Below, piece after piece: positions 12,001 through 22,789 of a stretch of DNA of 64,000 nt. The position numbers and the translations under genes are program-made. The stretch is taken from assembly GCA_025618425.1 (NCBI GenBank), contig CM046850.1, positions 25,617,205 to 25,681,204 on the forward strand, given 5' to 3'. The notes beneath the pieces are model-generated. The model saw only the letters and a program-made list of their open reading frames with translations, searched no databases and had not been told where the DNA came from. Numbering within the stretch: the stretch's first letter is position 1; each line of letters begins with the position of its first letter. The stretch is from Heliocidaris tuberculata (taxonomy: Eukaryota > Echinodermata > Echinoidea > Camarodonta > Echinometridae).

Positions 12001-15000
12001 TATAGCGTTATCTTATACAGTCTTAAACAGCCATATTCCTGGCAGGCACAAAATGCACTTCTCTCCCCCTACCTTACTTTCGTCAAACCAGAAGCGGCGG
12101 TCCCCCCCCCCCCCTCCTCCAAAAAAGCTTGTCATGACAGTGATAAAGAAACCTACACCTATAGCGTTATCTTATACAGTCTTAAACAGCCATATTCCTG
12201 GCAGGCACAAAATGCACTTCTCTCCCCCTACCTTACTTTCGTCAAACCAGAAGCGGCGGTCCCCCCCCCCCCTCCTCCAAAAAAGCTTGTCATGACAGTG
12301 ATAAAGAAACCTACACCTATAGCGTTATCTTATACAGTCTTAAACAGCCATATTCCTGGCAGGCACAAAATGCACTTCTCTCCCCCTACCTTACTTTCGT
12401 CAAACCAGAAGCGGCGGTCCCCCCCCCCCCCCCCCCCTCCTCCAAAAAAGCTTGTCATGACAGTGATAAAGAAACCTACACCTATAGCGTTATCTTATAC
12501 AGTCTTAAACAGCCATATTCCTGGCAGGCACAAAATGCACTTCTCTCCCCCTACCTTACTTTCGTCAAACCAGAAGCGGCGGTCCCCCCCCCCCCCCCTC
12601 CTCCAAAAAAGCTTGTCATGACAGTGATAAAGAAACCTACACCTATAGCGTTATCTTATACAGTCTTAAACAGCCATATTCCTGGCAGGCACAAAATGCA
12701 CTTCTCTCCCCCTACCTTACTTTCGTCAAACCAGAAGCGGCGGTCCCCCCCCCCCCCATCCTCCAAAAAAGCTTGTCATGACAGTGATAAAGAAACCTAC
12801 ACCTATAGCGTTATCTTATACAGTCTTAAACAGCCATATTCCTGGCAGGCACAAAATGCACTTCTCTCCCCCTACCTTACTTTCGTCAAACCAGAAGCGG
12901 CGGTCCCCCCCCCCCCCCTCCTCCAAAAAAGCTTGTCATGACAGTGATAAAGAAACCTACACCTATAGCGTTATCTTATACAGTCTTAAACAGCCATATT
13001 CCTGGCAGGCACAAAATGCACTTCTCTCCCCCTACCTTACTTTCGTCAAACCAGAAGCGGCGGTCCCCCCCCCCCCCTCCTCCAAAAAAGCTTGTCATGA
13101 CAGTGATAAAGAAACCTACACCTATAGCGTTATCTTATACAGTCTTAAACAGCCATATTCCTGGCAGGCACAAAATGCACTTCTCTCCCCCTACCTTACT
13201 TTCGTCAAACCAGAAGCGGCGGTCCCCCCCCCCCCCATCCTCCAAAAAAGCTTGTCATGACAGTGATAAAGAAACCTACACCTATAGCGTTATCTTATAC
13301 AGTCTTAAACAGCCATATTCCTGGCAGGCACAAAATGCACTTCTCTCCCCCTACCTTACTTTCGTCAAACCAGAAGCGGCGGTCCCCCCCCCCCCCTCCT
13401 CCAAAAAAGCTTGTCATGACAGTGATAAAGAAACCTACACCTATAGCGTTATCTTATACAGTCTTAAACAGCCATATTCCTGGCAGGCACAAAATGCACT
13501 TCTCTCCCCCTACCTTACTTTCGTCAAACCAGAAGCGGCGGTCCCCCCCCCCCCCCCCCCCCTCCTCCAAAAAAGCTTGTCATGACAGTGATAAAGAAAC
13601 CTACACCTATAGCGTTATCTTATACAGTCTTAAACAGCCATATTCCTGGCAGGCACAAAATGCACTTCTCTCCCCCTACCTTACTTTCGTCAAACCAGAA
13701 GCGGCGGTCCCCCCCCCCCCCTCCTCCAAAAAAGCTTGTCATGACAGTGATAAAGAAACCTACACCTATAGCGTTATCTTATACAGTCTTAAACAGCCAT
13801 ATTCCTGGCAGGCACAAAATGCACTTCTCTCCCCCTACCTTACTTTCGTCAAACCAGAAGCGGCGGTCCCCCCCCCCCCCCCCCTCCTCCAAAAAAGCTT
13901 GTCATGACAGTGATAAAGAAACCTACACCTATAGCGTTATCTTATACAGTCTTAAACAGCCATATTCCTGGCAGGCACAAAATGCACTTCTCTCCCCCTA
14001 CCTTACTTTCGTCAAACCAGAAGCGGCGGTCCCCCCCCCCCCCCTCCTCCAAAAAAGCTTGTCATGACAGTGATAAAGAAACCTACACCTATAGCGTTAT
14101 CTTATACAGTCTTAAACAGCCATATTCCTGGCAGGCACAAAATGCACTTCTCTCCCCCTACCTTACTTTCGTCAAACCAGAAGCGGCGGTCCCCCCCCCC
14201 CCCTCCTCCAAAAAAGCTTGTCATGACAGTGATAAAGAAACCTACACCTATAGCGTTATCTTATACAGTCTTAAACAGCCATATTCCTGGCAGGCACAAA
14301 ATGCACTTCTCTCCCCCTACCTTACTTTCGTCAAACCAGAAGCGGCGGTCCCCCCCCCCCCCCCCATCCTCCAAAAAAGCTTGTCATGACAGTGATAAAG
14401 AAACCTACACCTATAGCGTTATCTTATACAGTCTTAAACAGCCATATTCCTGGCAGGCACAAAATGCACTTCTCTCCCCCTACCTTACTTTCGTCAAACC
14501 AGAAGCGGCGGTCCCCCCCCCCCCCCCTCCTCCAAAAAAGCTTGTCATGACAGTGATAAAGAAACCTACACCTATAGCGTTATCTTATACAGTCTTAAAC
14601 AGCCATATTCCTGGCAGGCACAAAATGCACTTCTCTCCCCCTACCTTACTTTCGTCAAACCAGAAGCGGCGGTCCCCCCCCCCCCCCCCCTCCTCCAAAA
14701 AAGCTTGTCATGACAGTGATAAAGAAACCTACACCTATAGCGTTATCTTATACAGTCTTAAACAGCCATATTCCTGGCAGGCACAAAATGCACTTCTCTC
14801 CCCCTACCTTACTTTCGTCAAACCAGAAGCGGCGGTCCCCCCCCCCCCCCCCCCTCCTCCAAAAAAAGCTTGTCATGACAGTGATAAAGAAACCTACACC
14901 TATAGCGTTATCTTATACAGTCTTAAACAGCCATATTCCTGGCAGGCACAAAATGCACTTCTCTCCCCCTACCTTACTTTCGTCAAACCAGAAGCGGCGG

Positions 15001-15332
15001 TCCCCCCCCCCCCATCCTCCAAAAAAGCTTGTCATGACAGTGATAAAGAAACCTACACCTATAGCGTTATCTTATACAGTCTTAAACAGCCATATTCCTG
15101 GCAGGCACAAAATGCACTTCTCTCCCCCTACCTTACTTTCGTCAAACCAGAAGCGGCGGTCCCCCCCCCCCCCCTCCTCCAAAAAAGCTTGTCATGACAG
15201 TGATAAAGAAACCTACACCTATAGCGTTATCTTATACAGTCTTAAACAGCCATATTCCTGGCAGGCACAAAATGCACTTCTCTCCCCCTACCTTACTTTC
15301 GTCAAACCAGAAGCGGCGGTTCCCCCCCCCCC
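9065..15332. repeat. Satellite array: 39 tandem ~160 bp monomers with poly-C linkers
   Basis: Thirty-nine head-to-tail copies were counted by their GAAGCGGCGGT end motif. Each copy reads poly-C, CTCCTCC, AAAAAAGCTTGTCATGAC (HindIII site), a ~120 bp body and GAAGCGGCGGT. Monomer starts are spaced 158-166 bp apart. Bodies are almost identical: visible changes are one CTCTCTCC variant in copy 3, an extra A near 14865, and ATCCTCC instead of CTCCTCC at the head of seven monomers (near 11151, 11470, 11794, 12758, 13237, 14366, 15014). The poly-C length (about 10 to 20) accounts for most size variation. Two of the three plus frames of a monomer lack stops, which creates long artificial frames. Such homogeneity implies recent amplification or active homogenisation. 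Confidence 0.95.
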
Positions 15333-15344
15333 GGGGGGGGGGGG

Positions 15345-15560
15345 CAGGGGGCACAGTTCCCCCCACTTTTTCAAGTATCCAAATGTGCCCTTTCTATTTC
15401 TGGTAAAATGGCCCCCTTTCTCTCTGGATGATAAGTGCCCTTTTGACAACTAAAAGTGCACCTTTTCCTTTCCAATAAGTGCCCTTGCACTTCCAGATAA
15501 ATGCCCCTTACTTCTTCTGATAAGTGCCCTTTTCAAATTTGATAATAACCTTTTAGGAGG
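15345..15560. repeat. Second copy of the degenerate ATAAGTGCCC repeat
   Basis: Phrases such as GATGATAAGTGCCCTTTTGA, AATAAGTGCCCTTGC and GATAAGTGCCCTTTTC occur at ~30 bp intervals directly after the satellite array. It begins with GGGGGCACAGTTCCCCCCA, matching the GGGCACAGCGCCCC start of the 6385-6775 block. Confidence 0.55.
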
Positions 15561-16837
15561 TCACATCCCTTACAGAATGTGGAAGAAATTGGCAATTAGT
15601 AATATCCATAAACGTCACCCCGCTGCCCTTGAAGATGGTGTTGCAAAAAAAAAATCATCTCTTAGCCTTTGGACTGGAAGGATTCTGCGAGATAAGAGCA
15701 GCTATTATCCGGGGGGAAATATCTTATTCTCTATAGGGAAGCTGTTTGCATTAGAGTTCAATCACCCAATCACCATAGAAGGACACTACAGAATCATGTC
15801 GCAGAGGATAAAGAGTTGGCAACCGTATCAGAGTATTTCGATGAACAGAACCCACGGTAATTCACTATTTCTGTTCTCTTCCTACCCGACATATCCCTAT
15901 CTATATCTCGTCAAGGAAAAACCTAAACCTACTTATCTTAAAGTTCAAGCACAAAATGCACCTCTCTCGCTCTACCTTACTCTCTCGTCAAACTTCGTAC
16001 TTTCACTACCGCTTTTGGAAATGTACTAACTTGAGTATTACGAAATACTGTCAGTGGATCTCCGATAACAGTGGAGGAAAGATACAAAAGAAGAAGAAGA
16101 AGAAGATACAAAATAAAAACTAAATGTAGAATCAGAGTAGACCTACATACACTGAGAGGCTCGTCAAGCACAAACATTATCGCGATACATTGTCGAGAGA
16201 TACCACTACTAATTCGGGAAACTATAGCAGTATCCAGAACCAGTACCTAGAGATAGAAACATATAAAAATGAAGAAGATGATGTTTGATAATAATTGTAT
16301 TAATTAGACTGTGGGATAATCCAACATTATCATTTTGGGGGTAACCTCGCTATTCATAAGAATAGCGGTTTTGTATGAATAGCGGTCCTTCTAAATAGCG
16401 AGAAAACCATGATAGACAAATTACCTCCCTATACATAAGGACATCCATTCATATAAGGACCACTATTTATAACTATTCATAAGGACCGCTTGTTAAATGA
16501 ATAGCGGTCCTTATGAATAGCGAGCGGACCCGATTTTTTGGCTATTTGTAAGGGCCCCTTCCCCCCAAAAGCCCTTTTTTTGCTGATGTCCCCCTCCCCC
16601 ACATTGAAAGACGCCAAACTGTAAATTTCACTACATTTGGAAATGTACTTAATTATAGAACATGCAGAAATATCGTGGATCTCCGATAACAGTGGAGGAA
16701 GGATACACAAGAAGAAGATAACAATTATATAATGAATTATGAATTTGTGGCACTAAGTAGTTCTGCTGTATTTATTGGTCTATACAGATCACTGATGGGT
16801 AATGGGTTTAGAAACGCATAAGGTGAGCGAGCGACTT
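15561..16837. repeat. Relic satellite monomer and local duplications
   Basis: 15918-15992 aligns to the satellite monomer body in the same order (AACCTA.ACCTA, CTTAAAGTTCAA, GCACAAAATGCAC, CTCTACCTTACT, TCGTCAAAC) but is strongly diverged. 16013-16105 and 16632-16715 are a diverged direct duplication sharing GTGGATCTCCGATAACAGTG. 16337-16529 contains several forward and inverted copies of GAATAGCGGTCCTTATGAATAGCG-type phrases able to form hairpins. An open frame at 15577-16029 has no recognisable domain and ends inside the relic monomer; it is not called. Confidence 0.6.
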
Positions 16838-17256
16838 AAGGCCACCGCACACCTTACGATCGGTCTGCGATCCGATTTGTGAAATAAATCGCTATGGCAT
16901 TAAATATTTGCATTTTAACAAATGAAATCTACCCTATTCAGGTTCTGAAAAGTAATATGAATACTAAACATACAGGGTTTTGGTGAGCTGTCAGCTTTCT
17001 ACAGGGAATAAGGGCAAAATTAGTTTCAAATCGTAAGCAGTCGTACGATTTTTGTGATGTCACTACTACTCGGAGCCGATTTGGCCATTCCACCGACTAG
17101 AAAACTCGGCAAAGGCCGTATTATCGATTTTACTATCTGTATGACTATTTAGACCCTCAATCAAAAATATTTTTAGTTTTTAAATGATTTGTCAAATGAT
17201 ATTATATTTTCTCCTGAAATGGGTCGCAGACCGATCGTAAGGTGTGCGATGGCCTT
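16838..17256. mobile_element. MITE with ~36 bp TIRs
   Basis: The left end AAGGCCACCGCACACCTTAC and right end GTAAGGTGTGCGATGGCCTT are reverse complements that continue inward through GATCGGTCTGCGA. Length is 419 bp and the interior is AT-rich without an open frame. Non-autonomous DNA element; superfamily unassigned. Confidence 0.75.
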
Positions 17257-18227
17257 TATATAAATTTTTCGTATAGAGAAAAGTATAAAGAGTATTTATT
17301 TTTATACCGTACCGTATATAAGTCCACTTTCTATAATGCTGTTTCATTAATTAATTATCATTAACCTTCTTTCTTTTCATGAGTGTATTAGGAATATCTT
17401 AGTCATAAGGCCTATAAGCGCGTATGGTGCAAAGAAAGCACATGATTGTTCCAAAAAGTCTTTTGCTTTACATCATAAGGAGCGCGAAGCGCGGTGGGGG
17501 GGGGGGGCACTGGAGACTGCATCCCAATAATTTTAGTGGGCAGCCGTCACCTCATTCGAGTAACCTTCGCCCCAAGTCGGGCAGTGATCTTTTGATGACC
17601 AAGTCTTTTTCATCAGTAGGCCTATAATTAAATGTAAGGAGATGACAAGAATATACTGATTTGTAAAAAAAAAAAAAAAAATTAAGGCGATTCAGGAATC
17701 ATGTGCCCTTTAAAATATATACATTTATATTTAGGAAAGGGTATTTTCACACAATTATTGCCTAATTCGTCTACGGTGAAAACTATTATCCCACGAACTA
17801 TAATTATGATAAAAAGAAAGATTTTCTTTTTTTAAATGGTGTACCCACAATGTTGAAGAAAGAAACAACAACAGCAGCAGCCGCAACAACAACTGCCAAA
17901 CCACCCGATGTACCGTACCAAGTACACTACCACCACAACCACCACCATGCGCCGCCACCACCGCCACCACCACACCACCACAACCGCCGCCACCACCACC
18001 TCCACCCACAACAGAAAATACTCTCTTCTGGTCACTTGATAAAGTCAAGTAACCATTACTAGGAAAGGAATTGCACAACCGCGTATAGCTAGGATTTTTT
18101 TTGGGTATGTTTTATTAAAACAAATCAGGAGAATCACATATTTACAAGATTCGATAAATTAGACAAAAACAACAACAACAACAACAACAACAAAACACAC
18201 CAAAAAAAAAAAACGTATAGCTAGGAT
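17257..18227. other. Intergenic; CCA-rich low complexity
   Basis: A CAC/CCA-rich tract spans about 17862-18010 and (CAA)n lies at 18168-18193. Frames in it (poly-His/Pro or poly-Val/Gly) are repeat artefacts. CGTATAGCTAGGATTT is duplicated at 18081 and 18214. No gene seen. Confidence 0.6.
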
Positions 18228-19056
18228 TTAAAGGGCAATCCAACCTTGGTAATGAGATGATTTGTGTGAAAGCAGAAAAATAAGAAAAACAGGGTGGTGA
18301 AAGTTTGAAAGAAATCGGACAAGGAATAAGAAAGTTATGGATGTTGAAAAATGAGATCACTACATCTATGCGAATCTCAAATTTGCAATTTGGTGATTTG
18401 ATTGTGACATTTCTGTGGACAACTTTCCCATTTGTCATACACAAAAATATCATTAAATTGCGGTTTTCTTCGAGGCGCTTTTACCCTCAAATTCATGTTT
18501 ATTTCATTTCCAACAGAAACTTGGCTTTACAGATATTATAACAGAAAATATGAAAAACATATGTACAAATTCATTTTTTCTTAATAAGTGTACAAGTACA
18601 CTAAACATATAAATAAATTATTATAATGAATTATTAAAAGAAATTCATAATTTCTGAGGAAATGTGGGGGATCCACTAAAAATCCGGGCTTGTAATTTGT
18701 GGATCCCTCGGGGCAGTACTCAAAATATATTGGAGATAGCATATTGTTATAGGTCCTCATGAAAGAAAAAGATCCTACTAAGTAATACATTTTGAAAAAA
18801 GTGACATTTTAGTCATTTTGTGTGTTGGAGCGAATGGGGGAGTTGTCCACATCTACATCACAATGACATTACCTATTCGGCCAATTTGAAATTCCCATAT
18901 GTATAGTGATTACAACTTTCAAAAATTCATAACTTTCAAAAATTCATAACTTTCTTATTGCTTGTCCGATTTCGTTCGAACTTTCACCAATCTACTTTTC
19001 TGATTTTTCCTCTTTCTTTCAAAGCAACTTGTTATTAAGGTTGGATTTCCCTTTAA
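18228..19056. mobile_element. TTAA-bounded TIR element (family A), with nested insertion
   Basis: Ends are TTAAAGGGCAATCCAACCTT and AAGGTTGGATTTCCCTTTAA, perfect in layout and both bounded by TTAA. The same element occurs in opposite orientation at 43674-44261. This copy is ~240 bp longer because of an insertion at 18489-18704. Non-coding; the TTAA boundaries suggest piggyBac-type target choice, which is an inference from end sequence only. Confidence 0.75.
18489..18709 (-). mobile_element. Nested 216 bp insertion with CCCTC target duplication
   Basis: The uninterrupted copy at 44 kb reads straight through the equivalent of TTACCCTCGGGGCAG. Here 216 bp separate two copies of CCCTC (18484-18488 and 18705-18709). 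Read on the minus strand the insert ends in AATAAACATGAATTT, a polyadenylation-like signal next to the junction. This fits a 5'-truncated retroelement tail inserted on the minus strand. Family unknown. Confidence 0.6.
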
Positions 19057-19659
19057 TTTTAGCGGGGCAGTGCACGCGAAGCGTCCGAATTGCTGGTAAG
19101 CATGCGAAGAGTGCTCCCCAAGAGGGGGGGGGGGTGGGTGGGTGCAGGGGGAGAATCCCTTCCCTCCCGCGCGAAGCGCGAAAACTCTGACGTTTGAGCA
19201 AATTTGAGAGAAAGATAACGGCTCGAAGCACCTTTTTTTTAGGCAGATAGTACATTCGACGCCCTGACTGCTTTTCAATTATTTGGACGCAACACTGCAC
19301 GAGTGTAAGTTTCCCCCTTCCCGCGCGAATCGCGAAATTTTTGACGTTTTAGCAAAGATTGAGAGAAAGATAACGGCTCGTGGCACCTTTTTAGACTTTT
19401 TTTCTCTCACTTCCCCCCGCTTTTTCGCTCTCGCTTTTTTATTTTTATATTTTTAGTTGGCGTTTTTTTTTTTTTGGGGGGGGGGGGGGACCGCCCCCTC
19501 CGGCCGTATGGCTACGCGCCTGGAATCGCACTGCTTGTGCAAAAAAATGCTTCATTCGAGCCCGGATCTTGCCCGCGCCCTGTTCCAATCACGGGGAATC
19601 CCCAAATTTTGTTTATACATGCGCGCGCATACGATGAGATCTCCATCATGCCATGACCC
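19057..19659. repeat. Intergenic with a ~72 bp direct duplication
   Basis: 19165-19235 and 19320-19391 are diverged direct copies sharing GAGAGAAAGATAACGGCTCG and a CGCGCGAA(G/T)CGCGAAA core. Poly-G/poly-C runs lie at 19125-19135 and 19475-19490. No gene. Confidence 0.55.
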
Positions 19660-19739
19660 CGGAGGCGCATTTTCTTTTTACACAACTGTTTAGCCATTTT
19701 CGCCAAACAATCCTAGAAGTACTCTGGTAAAAGAGTCCA

Positions 19740-20640
19740 GGGAAGGCGATATAGAAAAGGACAAACAAAGAAATACATAATGAAATAAAAGAGGATAGAT
19801 TAAAGGGAAAACAAAGAAATGCTCAGTAAATGAGTAGAGAATCGCTTAATGAAGGCAAAGAAATATATAAGGAGAAGACGATATATGAGAAAAGAAAAAA
19901 ACTAAAGAAAATACATAAGGAAAGAACAGAGGCTATAACCAAATTGAAAGAAATACAAAAGGAAAGAAAAGAGGACATATAGCAAAAACAAAGAAATACA
20001 TGGGAAAAGAGAAGAGGATAGATTATAGGGGGAAAAAACAAAGAAATACATAAAAAAAGAACAAAGGATATAAAAAGGAAAAGCAAAGAAATGCATAAGG
20101 AATGAGTAGAGGATAGATTATAGAAAAAAACAAAGAAATATATACACAAAGAACAGAGGATATATATAACAAAGAAAAACAAAGAAATACATAAGGAAAA
20201 TGAGCAGAGGACTCAGATCATAGGAAAAACAAAGAAAGATAAAGAAAGAACAAAGGAAATAAAAAGAGGGGAAAAAAGCAATATATAAATATAGGTTAAA
20301 TTGGAAACAAAGAAATACATAAAGAGAGAATAGGATAGATTAAAGGAAAAACAAAGAAATACATAAGGAAAGAGAAGACGATATAGAAAAGAAAAAACAA
20401 AGAATTACATGATAAAAGAACAGAGGACTCTAGAAAAGGAAAACAAGGATATATATATATATATATATATATAAAGAAAGATCAGAGGATAGATTAAAGG
20501 AAAAACAAAGAAATACATAAGGAAAGAGAAGACGATATAGAAAAAAAGCAAAGAATTACATAATAAAAGAACGGAGGATATAAAAAAGAAAACAAGGAAA
20601 TACATAAAGAAAGATCAGAGGATAGAAATACATAAAATTG
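19740..20640. repeat. Purine-rich degenerate minisatellite
   Basis: About 900 bp almost free of C and low in T, built from phrases such as AAACAAAGAAATACATAAGGA and GAGAAGAGGATAGATTAAAGG recurring with a spacing of roughly 50-75 bp. A (TA)n run is at 20450-20472. The complementary strand reads as Phe/Leu/Ser/Ile-rich hydrophobic frames, an artefact. Confidence 0.8.
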
Positions 20641-20707
20641 TATATCCTCTGTTATTTCCTGTATTCTTTGTTTTTCCTTTCCCATATAGTTCTCTCTCCT
20701 TATGTAA

Positions 20708-21356
20708 GGATATTTTACATTTTGATATTTTACATGTAAATGCTAGAAGCCTGAACAAGAATTTTGATGATCTGGTATTGCTCTTGTCCAGCCTTAAAAC
20801 TAATTTCTCGATAATTGGTATATCAGAAACCTGGTTTAAGCCATCCTCGGATATAAAGGCATTTCAAATCCCTGGGTATTCTCTCCTTCATGTTTGTCGT
20901 TCTAGTAAGAATGGTGGTGGGGTGGCCCTGTATATAAGGGAAGGATTGGTCATGATTTGTCAGGCATTGAACCAGGTTATGAAGCAATATTTGTAGAATT
21001 GGATGGTCTCAATAAAAAAAACAATCATATTGGATGTGTGTATAAGGCGCCCAATTGTGATAGTACATTTTTTATTGACAATTTTGATTTACGGCTGCAA
21101 AAATAAACAGAGATAATGCAGGATGATTGGCAGAATGTGTACTTGTTGGATAATGCTAATGATTCATACGAACACTTCTTCGATATTTTTCCTGGTTTAT
21201 ATGATAAGTGTTTTCCTATTGTTGAAATAGCTATTTTAAAAAAATGTATTAAGAAACCTTGGGTTACCAATGGCCTAATGAAGTCAATAAATCGTAAACA
21301 CAAACTTTATAGTACTTATATTAAAAAACCGACTAATAGGATCCCTTCCTGTTCGT
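20708..21356 (+). pseudogene. Broken LINE: AP endonuclease fragment plus EN-RT linker
   Basis: Frame 1 reads DILHVNARSLNKNFDD, then IIGISETWFKPSSD, IPGYSLLH and NGGGVALYIREG. These are hallmark motifs of the APE-type endonuclease of CR1/Jockey-like non-LTR retrotransposons. After a frameshift near 20970 the product continues as PGYEAIFVELDG and IGCVYKAPN, then a stop. From 21116 another frame carries the linker-like KCFPIVEIAI and KKPWVTNGLMKSINRKHKLY, normally located between endonuclease and RT. The RT core is absent. The copy is thus frameshifted, internally deleted and 3'-truncated. Confidence 0.8.
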
Positions 21357-21468
21357 GATGATGAGCGCGGACGACTTTTTAGAGTCTTTTACCAGAGCAC
21401 TTCTAGGATTTTTTTCGCGAAAATGGCTAAACAGTTGTGTAAAAAAAAAAATATGCGCACCGCGCGCC

Positions 21469-22224
21469 TCCTAGGCCCTGGGTCCATTGTTGACGCGTTA
21501 TCGATCGACGTGACCTGGCCTGCTGCATTCTTACAGAATACAGGAAGTCTTTAATCACAGGTGCGTTAATTAATTAATTCCTTTCCGTATCAAAACCAGA
21601 TTGGTTTTTTGACTGGTTTTCGGGATCTGTTTTATGAGCTTGTGAAATGCAGTAATTATTCGAAAGGCATGCCTATTCGAAAATAGAGAAACTACCGAGA
21701 TAATGTCGGATAAATTTGAGTCTTGAGATGCTAGATGGGCGTGGTCGTATCTAAATTATGAATGCAGTGGTGATGGTAGAGTATTACTAGATCTAGACCT
21801 ATGGCTATGTGCATTCGGTGGATGTTGCATCCTGCATCCCGGTCTCAAAGATACCTGGATGACCTTGCCCTTGAGGAGTGAGGTGACATATAGGCGTAGT
21901 GTACGTCAAAGGTCGCAAGAAGTGACTGCTATTTTATGTTTGTTCTGTGTAGATTGTTGTGTTGACTCTTGTGATCGATTTTCCAAATACAATGTTTTTA
22001 TACTGTCTCTGTTAATACTGAGAGTAACTAGACCTATTTCCTAATTACTCGTTAGGGTTTTCATACCTTGGAAATCATACCTTGGAAGTGGGCTTAAAGT
22101 TATACAAAACTTATTTGCCCCTCTGCAACCATAAAGATGAATTATGTTCTATATAATAGGCTCTGTGCAGCTGTAGAAGAACATGGACAGTTGAAAACTT
22201 CATCGGGGTCAAATTTATCCTTCC
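21469..22224. other. Intergenic, no gene recognised
   Basis: A small plus frame at 21859-22044 has no domain features. ACCTTGGAAATCATACCTTGGAA is a short duplication near 22065-22088. Nothing else stands out. Confidence 0.45.
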
Positions 22225-22375
22225 TGGGCCCTCTTGCATAAAAAATTGCATTTAATCGCAACTCAAAAAAATTAAACGCAACTTGATTTTCAACCAATCA
22301 GGATCGCGTATTTTGGACTTGCGTTTAATTTTTTGAGTTGCGTTTAATCGCAACTTTTTGTGCAAAAGGGCCCTG
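22225..22375. mobile_element. Short palindromic MITE (~150 bp)
   Basis: The ends CTGGGCCCTCTTGCA and TGCAAAAGGGCCCTGG are reverse complements. The inner parts carry TTTAATCGCAACTCAAAAAA and its inverse. The element abuts the LINE remnant at 22376, so it interrupted or joined that copy. Confidence 0.75.
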
Positions 22376-22467
22376 GATGCCCAAAATTTCTTCAGGTTTG
22401 ACTTAAATATGTTCAGTGATGAGCTCCCTACTACATGAGATGGTAAATTATTCCATTCTGATATCAC
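22376..22467 (-). pseudogene. C-terminal remnant of a LINE reverse transcriptase
   Basis: On the minus strand this reads ISEWNNLPSHVV then SSSLNIFKSNLKKFW, the very common terminal phrase (WNxLP..V..A/SxSxxxFKxxL..FW) after the RT domain of many CR1/Jockey-like LINEs. The frame upstream is closed by a TAG, and the MITE lies directly downstream. It is too short to place in a family. Confidence 0.65.
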
Positions 22468-22789
22468 TCTATACTATAAAGTAGAGCAGGGGAATAATTT
22501 CATGATCAACAGATTTTTTGACAATCAAAGGCATTGCCTGGGCCCACTCACACTTATGCGGCCTGGGCCGAGCTTAGTTATATATTAAGATCATTGAGAC
22601 ATGTTGCTAGTTGTGTTAAGAGAATTTCAAAATCAGATGAAAGAAAAAATGTTGAGCAATTGTCCAGCAGATTGCATTTCTGTTTCTACTAGTACTATTT
22701 TTTTACATCTAACCGCTTGTCATATGTTTGGGTTTTTGTACTTGCAATTCTGAAGTCGGGCTTCTCTTCATATTTGTCACACATACCTA

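Larger units (their letters stand above)
19660..21468. mobile_element. Composite region bounded by ~75 bp inverted repeats
   Basis: 19660-19736 (CACAACTGTTTAGCCATTTT, CCTAGAAGTACTCTGGTAAA) recurs inverted at 21382-21468. Between the arms lie a purine-rich array and a broken LINE. Either the arms are two inverted dispersed repeats or they are ends of an older element that acquired the rest; the sequence does not decide. Confidence 0.5.

Noticed and set aside
9065..15332. CRISPR-like regular repeat array
   Set aside because: There are no unique spacers: the 'spacer' is part of the monomer or a poly-C run, and the context is eukaryotic.
9049..15453. Many long open frames (up to 587 codons) of Pro-rich repeated peptide
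   Set aside because: They follow the satellite monomer in two frames and switch frame with poly-C length. Body identity is at the DNA level and there is no start, splice or codon-usage evidence.
15577..16029. 150-codon plus frame after the satellite
   Set aside because: No recognisable domain, and its C-terminal part overlaps the relic satellite monomer.
19823..20685. Hydrophobic minus-strand frames resembling multi-pass membrane proteins
   Set aside because: They are the complement of a purine-rich tandem array; the Phe/Leu/Ser bias comes from composition.
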